Assembly (NCBI GenBank): GCA_964389805.1
Contig: CAYMFU010000134.1
Coordinates: 1-53,836 of the forward strand
Length of the DNA stretch: 53,836 bases
Origin: JAGTVG01 sp964389805
GTDB lineage: Bacteria; Bacteroidota; Bacteroidia; Cytophagales; Cyclobacteriaceae
Direction: 5' to 3'
Below, in pieces: positions 25,195 to 34,619 of this stretch (positions are counted from its first letter, which is position 1; every line of letters starts with the position of its first letter). The notes under the pieces were generated by a model. The model saw only the letters and a program-made list of their open reading frames with translations. It searched no databases and was not told where the DNA came from. The position numbers and the translations under genes were made by a program.

Positions 25195-27312
25195 TTATTT
25201 TAAAAGTGTATACGTAATAAAGGAAGCAAAGTATGCCAGGGCTGATAGGTATAACAGTTGTAGGAGTGGCCATTTCCAGGCTTTTGTTTCACGCAATACA
25301 ATGGCCAGGGTACTCATACACTGCATAGCAAAGGCATAGAAGATGATTAGCGAGAATGCAACAGCTGTTGTATATCGGGGCCCTCCTGTTTCAGGATTTA
25401 TTTCATTCTGCATTTTTTTACGAATGGTGGTTTCTGAATCGGCCTGTTCTATAGAATAAATTGTGGCCATAGTTCCCACGAATACTTCTCTTGCAGCAAA
25501 AGAGGTTATAAGGGCAATCCCTATCTTCCAGTCGAAACCAATAGGTTTAATAACAGGTTCAATGGCTTTCCCAAATACACCTGCATAACTATGTTCAAGT
25601 TTATAGGAAGCGATTTTCGTGTTAAGCTGTTTTTCAGTGAGGTTTTCATCTTCATATTTCTCTAAAATAGTTGTTTCAGCATTTTTTATTTTGTCTGAAG
25701 GGCCGTAGCTGGCCAGCACCCATAAAACAATTGAAATTGCAAGAATTATGCGGCCTGCCTCCCAGACAAAGGTCCTGGTCTTCTCATATAATGTAATTAA
25801 TACATTATTGAACCTGGGCCATTTATATAAGGGAAGTTCCATTATTAAAAAGCTCTTACCTTTTCGAACTACAAATTGACGAATTACCAGTGCCGAAAGT
25901 ACAGCTACCAGGAATCCGAGCAGGTATAATGCCATAAGTGTTAAGCCTTGGAGATTAAAAACTCCCAATATCCTGACTTCTGGAACCACCATGGCAATCA
26001 ATATGGTAAATACCGGAAGCCGTGCTGAACAACTAACCAAAGGAATCACAAATATGGTTATCAAACGATCCTTCCAGTTGTCTATAGATCGGGTTGCCAT
26101 AATAGCCGGAATGGCACAGGCCATCCCGGAGATAAGAGGCACCACGCTTCTCCCGTTCAGGCCGAACTGCCGCATGAGTTTATCCATAAGAAATACCACC
26201 CGGGCCATATATCCGGTTTCTTCTAATATGGCAATAAAGAGAAAAAGAAGCATGATCTGGGGTACGAACATCAGGATCCCGCCTATACCTGGCAAGATGC
26301 CATCTGTGATCAATGAGAACAAAGGACCTTCCGGGAACTTGCTTTTTAATGATACACTTAGATTACTGATCGATGTGTCAATAAAATCCATAGGATATTC
26401 AGCCCATGCAAAAATGGATTGAAAAATGCCCATAAGGATGATTGTAAAAATCAAATACCCCCATATCTTATGGGTCAAAATGCTATCAATCTTATCAGTA
26501 AACCGGTATTGATGTCCATCTAATTTCACCTTAATTGTTCCATCAAGAAATTCATTAATAATAGAATAGCGGTCTATGGTTTCTTTTGCCTGTGCAGAAT
26601 TAATATTAAAATCATATTTTTCAATCAGACTTTCAATAAATTCCTTTTGAGCAATAGATAACTGATGGACATGTTTATATTGATGAATGATTAAATAGGC
26701 TTGATAATCATTTTCGAGTTCGAACTCATTTTTTATTTCCCGGATCAGCTGAGGTGCGAAATCTTTAACATTATAAAACGGCTTGTGATGTGTCCTGGAA
26801 GTAATAGATGACAATATCTCCTTAACTTTATCGATCCCCTCACCTGATCTTGCATTAATCCTAACTATTGGGACATTAATGGCTTTCTCGATATTGTCCG
26901 GGTCAATTATTATTCCTGACCTGTCAGCCACATCCATCATATTGAGTACCAGTATTATGGGAATGCCCATATCATGGATCTGGGTAAAGAGCAATAAATT
27001 TCTTTTCAAGTTAACCGCATCGACTATAGCAATAACAACATCGGGTTTTGTTATGGGATTCAAATCGTAAACGGTTTCAAATACTACACGTTCATCATCA
27101 GATCTGGGATAAATGCTGTAAGTGCCGGGAAGATCAATGATATTGGCCTTTTTCCCATCTTTTAATGAACAAACTCCCGTCTTCTTATCAACAGTGATAC
27201 CGGGATAATTTCCTATTTTCTGTTTAAGACCAGTGAGTTGATTGAACAGGGAAGTTTTTCCGGAATTGGGATTTCCAACTAAAGCTACCTGAATATATTT
27301 TTTGTGCGCCAT
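25195..27312 (-). CDS. feoB: ferrous iron transport protein B
   Basis: The 705-residue protein pairs an N-terminal G domain with an inner-membrane Fe(II) permease. The G domain shows G1 GNPNSGKT (13-20), G3 DLPGTYS and G4 NMMD, followed by a helical GDI-like spacer up to about residue 270. The membrane part contains about ten helices, with conserved GMACAIPAIMATR and CSARLPVF (Gate-type motifs with the Cys implicated in iron passage) and AAREVFVG. It lies six bases after feoA, the usual pairing. No feoC is seen; a membrane MutS-like gene follows instead. Confidence 0.96.
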   Translation of the reverse strand: MAHKKYIQVALVGNPNSGKTSLFNQLTGLKQKIGNYPGITVDKKTGVCSLKDGKKANIIDLPGTYSIYPRSDDERVVFETVYDLNPITKPDVVIAIVDAVNLKRNLLLFTQIHDMGIPIILVLNMMDVADRSGIIIDPDNIEKAINVPIVRINARSGEGIDKVKEILSSITSRTHHKPFYNVKDFAPQLIREIKNEFELENDYQAYLIIHQYKHVHQLSIAQKEFIESLIEKYDFNINSAQAKETIDRYSIINEFLDGTIKVKLDGHQYRFTDKIDSILTHKIWGYLIFTIILMGIFQSIFAWAEYPMDFIDTSISNLSVSLKSKFPEGPLFSLITDGILPGIGGILMFVPQIMLLFLFIAILEETGYMARVVFLMDKLMRQFGLNGRSVVPLISGMACAIPAIMATRSIDNWKDRLITIFVIPLVSCSARLPVFTILIAMVVPEVRILGVFNLQGLTLMALYLLGFLVAVLSALVIRQFVVRKGKSFLIMELPLYKWPRFNNVLITLYEKTRTFVWEAGRIILAISIVLWVLASYGPSDKIKNAETTILEKYEDENLTEKQLNTKIASYKLEHSYAGVFGKAIEPVIKPIGFDWKIGIALITSFAAREVFVGTMATIYSIEQADSETTIRKKMQNEINPETGGPRYTTAVAFSLIIFYAFAMQCMSTLAIVLRETKAWKWPLLQLLYLSALAYFASFITYTLLK

Positions 27313-27318
27313 AAAAAA

Positions 27319-27540
27319 TTACTGTAATAAAATCATAGCAGCTTCATCGAGTCGTATAGATACATTATATCCTGAAACCCTGATTGATATAGGATCACCT
27401 AAAGGGGCTTTGAAATTCAACTTTATCATTGAGCCTGGGAGGAAACCCATTTCAAGCAGCTTTAAGGTTAGGGAACTGTTCTGAAATCCACTGATGATCC
27501 CTGACTCACCCACCTTAAGATCAGCCACTGTTTTCCCCAT
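27319..27540 (-). CDS. feoA: ferrous iron transport protein A
   Basis: The 73-residue SH3-like FeoA protein has the typical pattern of GESGIISGF near residue 15 and LLEMGFLPGSMI near 32, ending in a beta-strand with SIRLDEAAMILL. It binds or regulates FeoB at the inner face of the membrane. I start it at ATG 27540; the codon before it is a GTG at 27543. It is the first gene of the feoA-feoB-mutS-like unit and has a good promoter just upstream. Confidence 0.92.
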   Translation of the reverse strand: MGKTVADLKVGESGIISGFQNSSLTLKLLEMGFLPGSMIKLNFKAPLGDPISIRVSGYNVSIRLDEAAMILLQ

Positions 27541-27573
27541 CACTATGTTTATTTAGATTGATTAAAAAGAGGC

Positions 27574-27605
27574 CAAAATTACATCCAATAATAATTTAAA
27601 GCAAC
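27574..27605 (-). promoter_or_regulatory. promoter of the feoAB operon
   Basis: On the reverse strand, GTTG (27602-27605) and a perfect TAATTTTG (27574-27581) are separated by 20 bases. The predicted transcript start is about 27567, giving a leader of about 27 bases. No Fur box was convincingly visible by eye. Confidence 0.5.
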
Positions 27606-27711
27606 TTGTGGCATTTAAACTTTATAAATAATCATTATTTGCTTAATTGGCGTATATTGGTCTTTAGATAATTCGGATTTTGGAGAAAAATCAATTTAGT
27701 TAACATCGCAA

Positions 27712-30700
27712 TTGGAATCCCTGGAATTTAAAGTATTTCGATCTTCTGCTGGTTCGGGAAAGACCTATCAATTGGCTCTTGAATTCTTAAAAATAGCACT
27801 TCAGAAACCTGATTATTACAATAGGATCCTTGCTGTAACCTTTACCAATAAAGCTACCAATGAGATGAAAGCCAGGATCATCGATTTTTTATTTGACCTG
27901 GCAAATGATAAAGCCGATGAATCACTTTTAAAAGCTCTGTCAAAATCATTGAACCTGGACAAAATTCATTTGATTGAAAGAGCAAAGCTAACCTTGCAGA
28001 TGCTTCTGCATGCGTATTCAAACTTCTCCGTGAGTACTATTGATAGTTTTTTCCAGAGGGTGATAAGTGCTTTTTCCCGGGACCTTGGAATCCAGGGTGG
28101 ATATGATCTTGAATTTGACCTCGACAAAGTAAAAGATGCGATCACCGATCGGCTTTTTATTAAACTTGAAGATAACCCGGACCTTAAAAACTGGCTCGTC
28201 CGCTTTGCCCTAAGTAAGATCGAAACGAGTAAATCATGGAATATAACGAATGATATTCGACAATTATCCGGCCAGATCTTTTATGAGAGTTTCAGCAATC
28301 ATTATAAGGTCTTAAGTGATAAGATATCTGACACATCCCAAATGTCAGTCATGCTTCGTGACATAAAAGAGGAAAGAAAAAAAATCAAGTCAAACATAAT
28401 AAAATATGGCTGTGATGGACTTGAACGGATCAAGGACTATGGCCTTGAAATATCTGATTTTTACCAGGGTGAAAAAGGCCCTGCAGGATTTTATTCTAAA
28501 ATGGCCATAGGGACGCAAAATATTAATCTATCAAGTTCCTATTTAAATAATGCCTTACACACGCTGGAGGCATGGTTCTCAAAAAACTCGAAAAAGCAGG
28601 AAATAATTACTAATGCGCTTCAGGATGGACTATACGAACATTATAAAGAGGCATACCATTTTTATTCCCAGGAGATCATTAAAGATAATACCTATAATGA
28701 AGTTCAGAAGTATTTTTTTTACCTGGGGATATTAAAGAATCTAATTGAAAGCGTAAAGGAATATCGTAATCTTAATGATGTTGTACTTATATCCGATCTT
28801 ACTAATCTTCTGAGCACGGTTATTGGTGATAATGATGCCCCATTCATATATGAAAAAGTAGGTAGTTTTTATAGACACTTTCTAATAGATGAGTTTCAGG
28901 ACACCAGTCGCTCTCAGTGGGACAATTTTCTGCCTCTGGTATTGAACAGCCTTTCCATGGGGTATATGAACATGATCGTAGGAGATGTTAAACAGTCAAT
29001 ATACAGATGGCGCGGGGGTGATTGGGAGGTATTGCAAAGTCAGGTTGAGCGTGATGTCAGACAGTTTCCAATGAAGATTGAACCCTTAACCAATAATTGG
29101 AGGAGCCTGAAACATATTATATCGTTTAACAATACTCTTTTCAAATCCCTTACCGGTATACTTACAAATAAAATCCAGGGTGAGATAGATGGAATACCCG
29201 ATCCAGGATTAAGAGAAAGGATCCTGAACTATTCGGATCAATTTGATGAGGCATATTCTGACGTTCATCAGGGCCTGCCGGAAGGAAAGACCTATACTGA
29301 AGATGGATTGGTCGAGATTCAATTTATACCGAACTCTGAAGATCAAGGAAAAGGATCATCCTGGAAAGATAATGTTTTGCCAAAATTGGTGGAAATCGTT
29401 AAGAATTTGCAGGACAGAGAATATCAGCCTAAGGATATAGCAATTCTAGTTCGTACCAAGGAGGAAGGCAGAAAAGTAGCCAATTATTTATTAGATCATA
29501 AAAGAATTAATGAACAGGATAGAAAATACAGCTTTGAAGTAATATCCTCAGAATCGTTATTCCTGAAGTCTTCTCCGGCAATTAATGCAGTGATCTATTT
29601 TATACAACTTGTTATCGATCAACTGGATGTTATAGCTGGGGCTAACTTTTATTACTGGCTTTCCATTTTAAAATCAGGATCTGTAAAGATTGATTTTGAC
29701 GAAATTTTCCAGAAGTCAAGAGACAATAATAGTCATATAGAACTCAATTCCAGGATATTAAATATCCAGGGACAAATTGATTTTAAAAGATACAGGTCCG
29801 TACCCATAGTTGACCTTATTGAAGAAGTCATCATTTTGCTCAAGCTACATGATCATCCCAATGAGAAAGCATATTTACTTGGATTACAAAATGTTATCCT
29901 GGAATATCTGGTAAAAAATAACAATGATCTACATTCCTTCATCAAATGGTGGTTTGAAGAAGGCCAAAATAAATCCATCAAACCTTCAATGGAACAGAAT
30001 TCCATATTAATTCTAACCATACACCAATCCAAAGGACTTCAGTTCAAAAATGTATTGATCCCTTTTTGCAGCTGGAACATCGACCATTCATCCCGGAATG
30101 ATAATTTGGTATGGGCCTCTTCCAATTTGCCAGTCCTTGATCGCATTCCGATTTATCCCCTGAGGTATTCTTCACAACTAGGGAAGTCCGACTTCGCAAA
30201 TTCATACTTCAATGAAAAATCACTTGCTTATATGGACAATCTTAATCTTCTATACGTTGCCTTTACCAGAGCTGAAAAGGGTTTGTTCGTATTTGCAGAA
30301 TTACCAAAAAAAACGGAGAGTATCCATTCTGTTGGAGATTTGATCTTTCATCTATTTAATAATAGCGGAGCGCGGGCCTCTGAAAGCAGTGAAAAGGATG
30401 GTGTCGATCTTACAAATTTCTGGAATGGGGAAGAAAATGTATTCAGATTAGGGAATATGGATGATTCCCAAGAAGAAGAAAAACAGCAGTCTTTGTATGT
30501 GTTGAATGAATTTGAAACAGGCAGTTGGTATAATATGATAAGTATACGGCATCGGGCAGATATTCTGTCAACTGATGATATCGGAGCATCCGGAGAAAAA
30601 ATTAACTATGGCATTCTCTTGCACCATATTTTGTCGATGATCCATAGTAAAGATCAGGTAGATCATATATTAGATTCTCAGGCAAGGGCTGGTGAAATTA

Positions 30701-31017
30701 CCCGGGAAGATATAGGTAAACTGTCAGGAATGCTTGACAGATTATGGGAGAATGAAAAAATCAACAGCTGGTTCACTGAAAATTGGGAAATAAAAACAGA
30801 GGTCCCGGTTCTTCCCGACAAAGGGCAACTCCGGAGAATGGATCGGGTAATGATCAAGGATGATTTAGCCGTAGTTGTTGATTATAAAACCGGTGAAAGA
30901 AGAAGTGCCGATATTAAACAGGTCAAAGATTATAAGAGTATTTTGAACCGAATGGGATATAAAAAGATTGAAGGCTATGTTTTGTATTTAAATAATGGAG
31001 AACTTCTTGAAGTATAA
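27712..31017 (+). CDS. AddA/RecB-like UvrD-family helicase-nuclease
   Basis: The 1101-residue SF1A helicase with a C-terminal nuclease is the AddA-type subunit for processing double-strand DNA ends. Motifs in order: Walker A SSAGSGKT (11-18), Ia VTFTNKATNEMKAR, II LIDEFQDTS, III VGDVKQSIYRWRGG, V IHQSKGLQFKNV and VI LYVAFTRAEKGL. The PD-(D/E)XK motif is VVDYKTGE (about 1055-1062), preceded by RRMDRVM. The frame has no ATG at its front: an in-frame stop at 27697 leaves TTG 27712 as the only sensible start. The AddB-like gene follows within four bases, so the two should form one complex. Bacteroidota versions are often annotated only as UvrD-helicase domain proteins. Confidence 0.88.
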   Translation: MESLEFKVFRSSAGSGKTYQLALEFLKIALQKPDYYNRILAVTFTNKATNEMKARIIDFLFDLANDKADESLLKALSKSLNLDKIHLIERAKLTLQMLLHAYSNFSVSTIDSFFQRVISAFSRDLGIQGGYDLEFDLDKVKDAITDRLFIKLEDNPDLKNWLVRFALSKIETSKSWNITNDIRQLSGQIFYESFSNHYKVLSDKISDTSQMSVMLRDIKEERKKIKSNIIKYGCDGLERIKDYGLEISDFYQGEKGPAGFYSKMAIGTQNINLSSSYLNNALHTLEAWFSKNSKKQEIITNALQDGLYEHYKEAYHFYSQEIIKDNTYNEVQKYFFYLGILKNLIESVKEYRNLNDVVLISDLTNLLSTVIGDNDAPFIYEKVGSFYRHFLIDEFQDTSRSQWDNFLPLVLNSLSMGYMNMIVGDVKQSIYRWRGGDWEVLQSQVERDVRQFPMKIEPLTNNWRSLKHIISFNNTLFKSLTGILTNKIQGEIDGIPDPGLRERILNYSDQFDEAYSDVHQGLPEGKTYTEDGLVEIQFIPNSEDQGKGSSWKDNVLPKLVEIVKNLQDREYQPKDIAILVRTKEEGRKVANYLLDHKRINEQDRKYSFEVISSESLFLKSSPAINAVIYFIQLVIDQLDVIAGANFYYWLSILKSGSVKIDFDEIFQKSRDNNSHIELNSRILNIQGQIDFKRYRSVPIVDLIEEVIILLKLHDHPNEKAYLLGLQNVILEYLVKNNNDLHSFIKWWFEEGQNKSIKPSMEQNSILILTIHQSKGLQFKNVLIPFCSWNIDHSSRNDNLVWASSNLPVLDRIPIYPLRYSSQLGKSDFANSYFNEKSLAYMDNLNLLYVAFTRAEKGLFVFAELPKKTESIHSVGDLIFHLFNNSGARASESSEKDGVDLTNFWNGEENVFRLGNMDDSQEEEKQQSLYVLNEFETGSWYNMISIRHRADILSTDDIGASGEKINYGILLHHILSMIHSKDQVDHILDSQARAGEITREDIGKLSGMLDRLWENEKINSWFTENWEIKTEVPVLPDKGQLRRMDRVMIKDDLAVVVDYKTGERRSADIKQVKDYKSILNRMGYKKIEGYVLYLNNGELLEV

Positions 31018-31021
31018 TCAT

Positions 31022-33898
31022 ATGTCCGGATACAGGTCCTTCATAGATGAATTAGTAGAAAAACTTCTGAAAGATTATTCGGACAGGTTGGAAGACCTGA
31101 CCATTATTTTTCCGAATCGACGGGCAGGGTTATTCTTTACCAAAGCACTCGCAGGTAAAATCACAAATCCGATCTGGTCACCTACGATTATCAGTTTTGA
31201 AGATTTCGTTTATTCCGTGATGGATAGTACGCCTAGTGATAATCTATCATTACTACTCGATCTATATGATGTCTTTAAAAGAGTTTCAGGTTTTGATGAA
31301 TCCTTTGACAAGTTTTATTTCTGGGGGGATATGTTATTAAAGGATTTCAATGAGATCGACAAAAACATTGTCGGCGCAAAAAGCCTCTTCACAACCATAA
31401 AAAACCTGAAAGAAATAGATGTTGAATTTGCCTTTTTATCTGATTCAGAGATGGATGCCCTACAAAGCTTCTGGGGGAATACCTTAAACAATAAAACCAG
31501 GCAAAAAGAATCTTTTATTAAGTTCTGGGCAAATTTATTTCCTATATACAGTTCTTTCCAGGAAATTTTGAAAAAACAGGGAAAGGCTTACTCGGGAATG
31601 ATCTATCGTGCACTTTGTGCCAGGATCAAAAATGAAAAGTTGAAATGGGGAAAAGGGAAAGCAATATTTGCCGGCTTCAATGCTTTGACGCCCAGCGAGG
31701 AGTTAATAATTAAATGGTTTATAGAATCTTCAAAAGGTGACATTTTCTGGGATCTTGATTCCTATTATTTCAATAATCCGGGACACGAGGCAGGTTTATT
31801 CCTGAGGCAATATTATAAGGATAAAGTATTTGGTAAAACCTTCCCTGCCAGGATCCCTGATCACTTTAAGGAAATAGAAAAGGAAATACAGACCATTGCA
31901 TCATCACAATATTCTGCTCAAACCAAAATTACTGGTAATGTTATCCAGGGTCTTATCAAAGACCAGGGCATACAAGGCATGGATGATACAGTAGTCGTAT
32001 TTCCGGATGAATCCCTTTTGTCACAAGTTTTATATAGTTTGCCCGCCAGTCTTAAAAAGGTAAATATTACTATGGGATACCCTTTGGCTAATTCAGCTTT
32101 TTTCAGCCTGATAGATAATCTTCTGGAATTACAGGAGAACCAAAGAACCGGGAAGGACAGACATTGGTTTAATTACAAACAGGTCCTGAGTATCTTAAAT
32201 CATCATTTTATCATCGATGTTAGTAAGGAGGAAGCCGAGAGATTGATCAATCTAATCGAACGGAAAAACATAATCTATGTTCCTTCAGAGCTATTCAAAG
32301 ATGATGAATTCTTGTCTTCTGTATTTGATCCGCGTGCTTCAGGAGATCTATTTGAATACATTGTTGGAATTCTTGTTAAGATAAGGAGGTCATTCGATTC
32401 GTTTGATGATGAGAAATTCTTTTTTGAAAAGGAATTTTCGATTGTGTTTTATAAGCTTCTGGAGCGGCTAAAAGAGATATTCAGCGTAAGAAAAGTTAAT
32501 ATTTCTCCGACTATTCTCAGGCGGATCATAAAATATTATTCACAATTAGAAAAAATCCCATTTTCAGGAGAGCCTCTTGAGGGTTTACAGATGATGGGGC
32601 TCTTGGAAACCAGGAATCTGGATTTTAAGAATGTGATCATTTTGTGTGCCAATGAAGGGCAATTGCCGAATACTGGTCCTTTAAAGTCTTTTATCCCATA
32701 TAATATTAGAAAAGCTTTTCGATTACCAAATCCAGACACACAGGATGCCATTTATTCCTATCTGTTTTACAGGCTGCTTCAAAGATCCTCCAACGTATTT
32801 TTGGTCTACAATACGGAAGAATCATACACCCGGCAGTCGGAGCCTAGCCGTTTTATCTACCAGCTAAAATTAGAATCCGGATATAACATTCGGCAATATT
32901 CTATGGCTTTGGAAGTTTCAGTAACAGAAACGAAGCCTATCATCATCAAAAAAGATGATTTTGTGAATTCTCAACTTTCCAGGTTTTATAGGGATAAAAA
33001 GTACAAATTCTCACCTTCATCATTAAATGTATTTTTATCGTGTCCCTTAAGTTTTTATTATAGGAACATACTCGATATTTCTGAAGAGGAGGAAGTTTCT
33101 GAAGACCTGGATGCAGCCAAGTTTGGGAATATTCTGCATAATACCATGGAAGATCTATACAAGCCATTTGTAGGAGAAACTTTAAATACGGATACTTTTA
33201 AACACATTCGAAAAGGACTTGTTAGTTCAATTAATAAATCTTTTGCCAAATACTACGGGCAAGATTATTCGGCAGATTTTCATTTGGAGGGGAAGAATAT
33301 TCTTGGTTTGGAGATCATAAAAAACTATGTGTTGAAAATCCTGGAGAAGGATGAAATGTCAAGCCCTTTTGGAATTGTTGGGATTGAGCAAAGTTTATCG
33401 TATGACTTACCAATTAATTTATTCGGCAAACAAGTTAAGGTAGGCCTTAGAGGGATCATTGACAGGATTGACCGAAAGGATGGAATAATCCGGATCATAG
33501 ATTATAAAACCGGGAAAGATGAATCTTCTTTTAAGAATATCCCGGGATTATTTGACAGCAGCGATGATAGAAGGAATAAGGCCATATTCCAAACTTTCTT
33601 TTATGCCTTTTTATATTTAAAAAACAATCCAAAATACACTGATGGCCCTATCATTTCCGGATTATATAACACAAAAGAATTATATAATCCGAACTTTGAC
33701 CCAAGGATTAAGTTGAAAGGCCATCAAGGTTCAACCTGTATAGATGATATTATGCCTTTTATGGGTGAATATGAATCACATTTGTCCGGGTTGATCACTG
33801 AAATTTACGATCCTTCTATTCCCTTCAGGCATAGAGAAGACCAGGATAAGTGTTTCTTTTGCCAGAACCTGGGAATGCCTACCGATATCAACAAATGA
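31022..33898 (+). CDS. AddB-like PD-(D/E)XK nuclease (second subunit)
   Basis: The 958-residue partner of the upstream AddA-like helicase has an N-terminal helicase-like part without an intact Walker A (IIFPNRRAGLFFTKAL near residue 25, the typical AddB remnant) and a C-terminal nuclease. The nuclease has SPSSLNVFLSCPLSFYYR, LRGIIDRIDR and RIIDYKTGKD (about 825). AddB normally binds a 4Fe-4S cluster through four Cys. Here the first (FLSC) and a CFFC pair at the very C-terminus are present, but the fourth is absent; the chain stops 11 residues after the pair. I start it at ATG 31022, four bases after the AddA stop; an alternative ATG at 30995 would overlap. Confidence 0.85.
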   Translation: MSGYRSFIDELVEKLLKDYSDRLEDLTIIFPNRRAGLFFTKALAGKITNPIWSPTIISFEDFVYSVMDSTPSDNLSLLLDLYDVFKRVSGFDESFDKFYFWGDMLLKDFNEIDKNIVGAKSLFTTIKNLKEIDVEFAFLSDSEMDALQSFWGNTLNNKTRQKESFIKFWANLFPIYSSFQEILKKQGKAYSGMIYRALCARIKNEKLKWGKGKAIFAGFNALTPSEELIIKWFIESSKGDIFWDLDSYYFNNPGHEAGLFLRQYYKDKVFGKTFPARIPDHFKEIEKEIQTIASSQYSAQTKITGNVIQGLIKDQGIQGMDDTVVVFPDESLLSQVLYSLPASLKKVNITMGYPLANSAFFSLIDNLLELQENQRTGKDRHWFNYKQVLSILNHHFIIDVSKEEAERLINLIERKNIIYVPSELFKDDEFLSSVFDPRASGDLFEYIVGILVKIRRSFDSFDDEKFFFEKEFSIVFYKLLERLKEIFSVRKVNISPTILRRIIKYYSQLEKIPFSGEPLEGLQMMGLLETRNLDFKNVIILCANEGQLPNTGPLKSFIPYNIRKAFRLPNPDTQDAIYSYLFYRLLQRSSNVFLVYNTEESYTRQSEPSRFIYQLKLESGYNIRQYSMALEVSVTETKPIIIKKDDFVNSQLSRFYRDKKYKFSPSSLNVFLSCPLSFYYRNILDISEEEEVSEDLDAAKFGNILHNTMEDLYKPFVGETLNTDTFKHIRKGLVSSINKSFAKYYGQDYSADFHLEGKNILGLEIIKNYVLKILEKDEMSSPFGIVGIEQSLSYDLPINLFGKQVKVGLRGIIDRIDRKDGIIRIIDYKTGKDESSFKNIPGLFDSSDDRRNKAIFQTFFYAFLYLKNNPKYTDGPIISGLYNTKELYNPNFDPRIKLKGHQGSTCIDDIMPFMGEYESHLSGLITEIYDPSIPFRHREDQDKCFFCQNLGMPTDINK

Positions 33899-33965
33899 TC
33901 TGAAATGGTCTATAAATAAACAGGCAATAAATAAGGTGGTATAATTAAGTTGGTTATTACCTCAA

Positions 33966-34619
33966 TTAATCATGTAAGGCTGTTCTTAGATAATTATTTA
34001 GTGGTAGCATGGCTTTAAAAATCTGACTTGCATATTCCAGGAAATCGGGTTTTAAAAGGTCGGCATCATTTACACGATGTACTATGATGTAATATTTCAG
34101 CTTCAACAATTCGATATTCGGATGGTCAGGATTATATCCCTTTGGAGCTTTTTTCAATCTATCTCCTTCAAATGAACCAAAGTAATTTTTAAAATCTTTG
34201 CTGTTCATGAAATTGACTAATACATCCGGATTATAGTCGATTTCCTGTCGGATCTTTTTAAGGATATCCGGGGGAGGCATATATATGCCCCCGGCAAGCA
34301 TGGATTGTCCTGGTTGAATATGAACATAATATCCTCCATCCATGCCTTTACGTCCGGCTTTGTTTATAAATCCTCCCATATTATCCTTATAAGGCCTTTT
34401 GTCCTTGCTGAATCGTATATCCCTATGCAGGCGGAAAATACATTTTTTTGGATCGGTCCCGCTGATATGAGGATCAAATGCGGCTATATTATCAATAAGA
34501 GATGAAATATAATCCTCAAATTGTTTTTTAGAACTTAAGTATTGGGATTTGTTGGCCTCCATCCATTCTCTGGAATTGTTTTTTTGCAGGTTACTCAGAA
34601 ATGATAAAATTTCTTTCAT
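33966..34619 (-). CDS. DUF2461 domain-containing protein
   Basis: The 217-residue protein belongs to the DUF2461 (TIGR02453) family. Recognisable segments are a FLSNLQKNNSREWM-type N-terminus, the RLHRDIRFSKDKRPYK core and the GGYYVHIQPGQS strand. The function is unknown; it is a soluble cytoplasmic protein found in many bacteria and fungi. Its ATG overlaps the murF stop by four bases, so the two are translationally coupled, although no functional link to wall synthesis is established. Confidence 0.88.
   Translation of the reverse strand: MKEILSFLSNLQKNNSREWMEANKSQYLSSKKQFEDYISSLIDNIAAFDPHISGTDPKKCIFRLHRDIRFSKDKRPYKDNMGGFINKAGRKGMDGGYYVHIQPGQSMLAGGIYMPPPDILKKIRQEIDYNPDVLVNFMNSKDFKNYFGSFEGDRLKKAPKGYNPDHPNIELLKLKYYIIVHRVNDADLLKPDFLEYASQIFKAMLPLNNYLRTALHD

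Noticed and set aside
33925..33962. Imperfect inverted repeat between the AddB-like and DUF2461 genes
   Set aside because: The pairing is AT-only with a mismatch and lacks a T tract; it is likely chance in AT-rich sequence.
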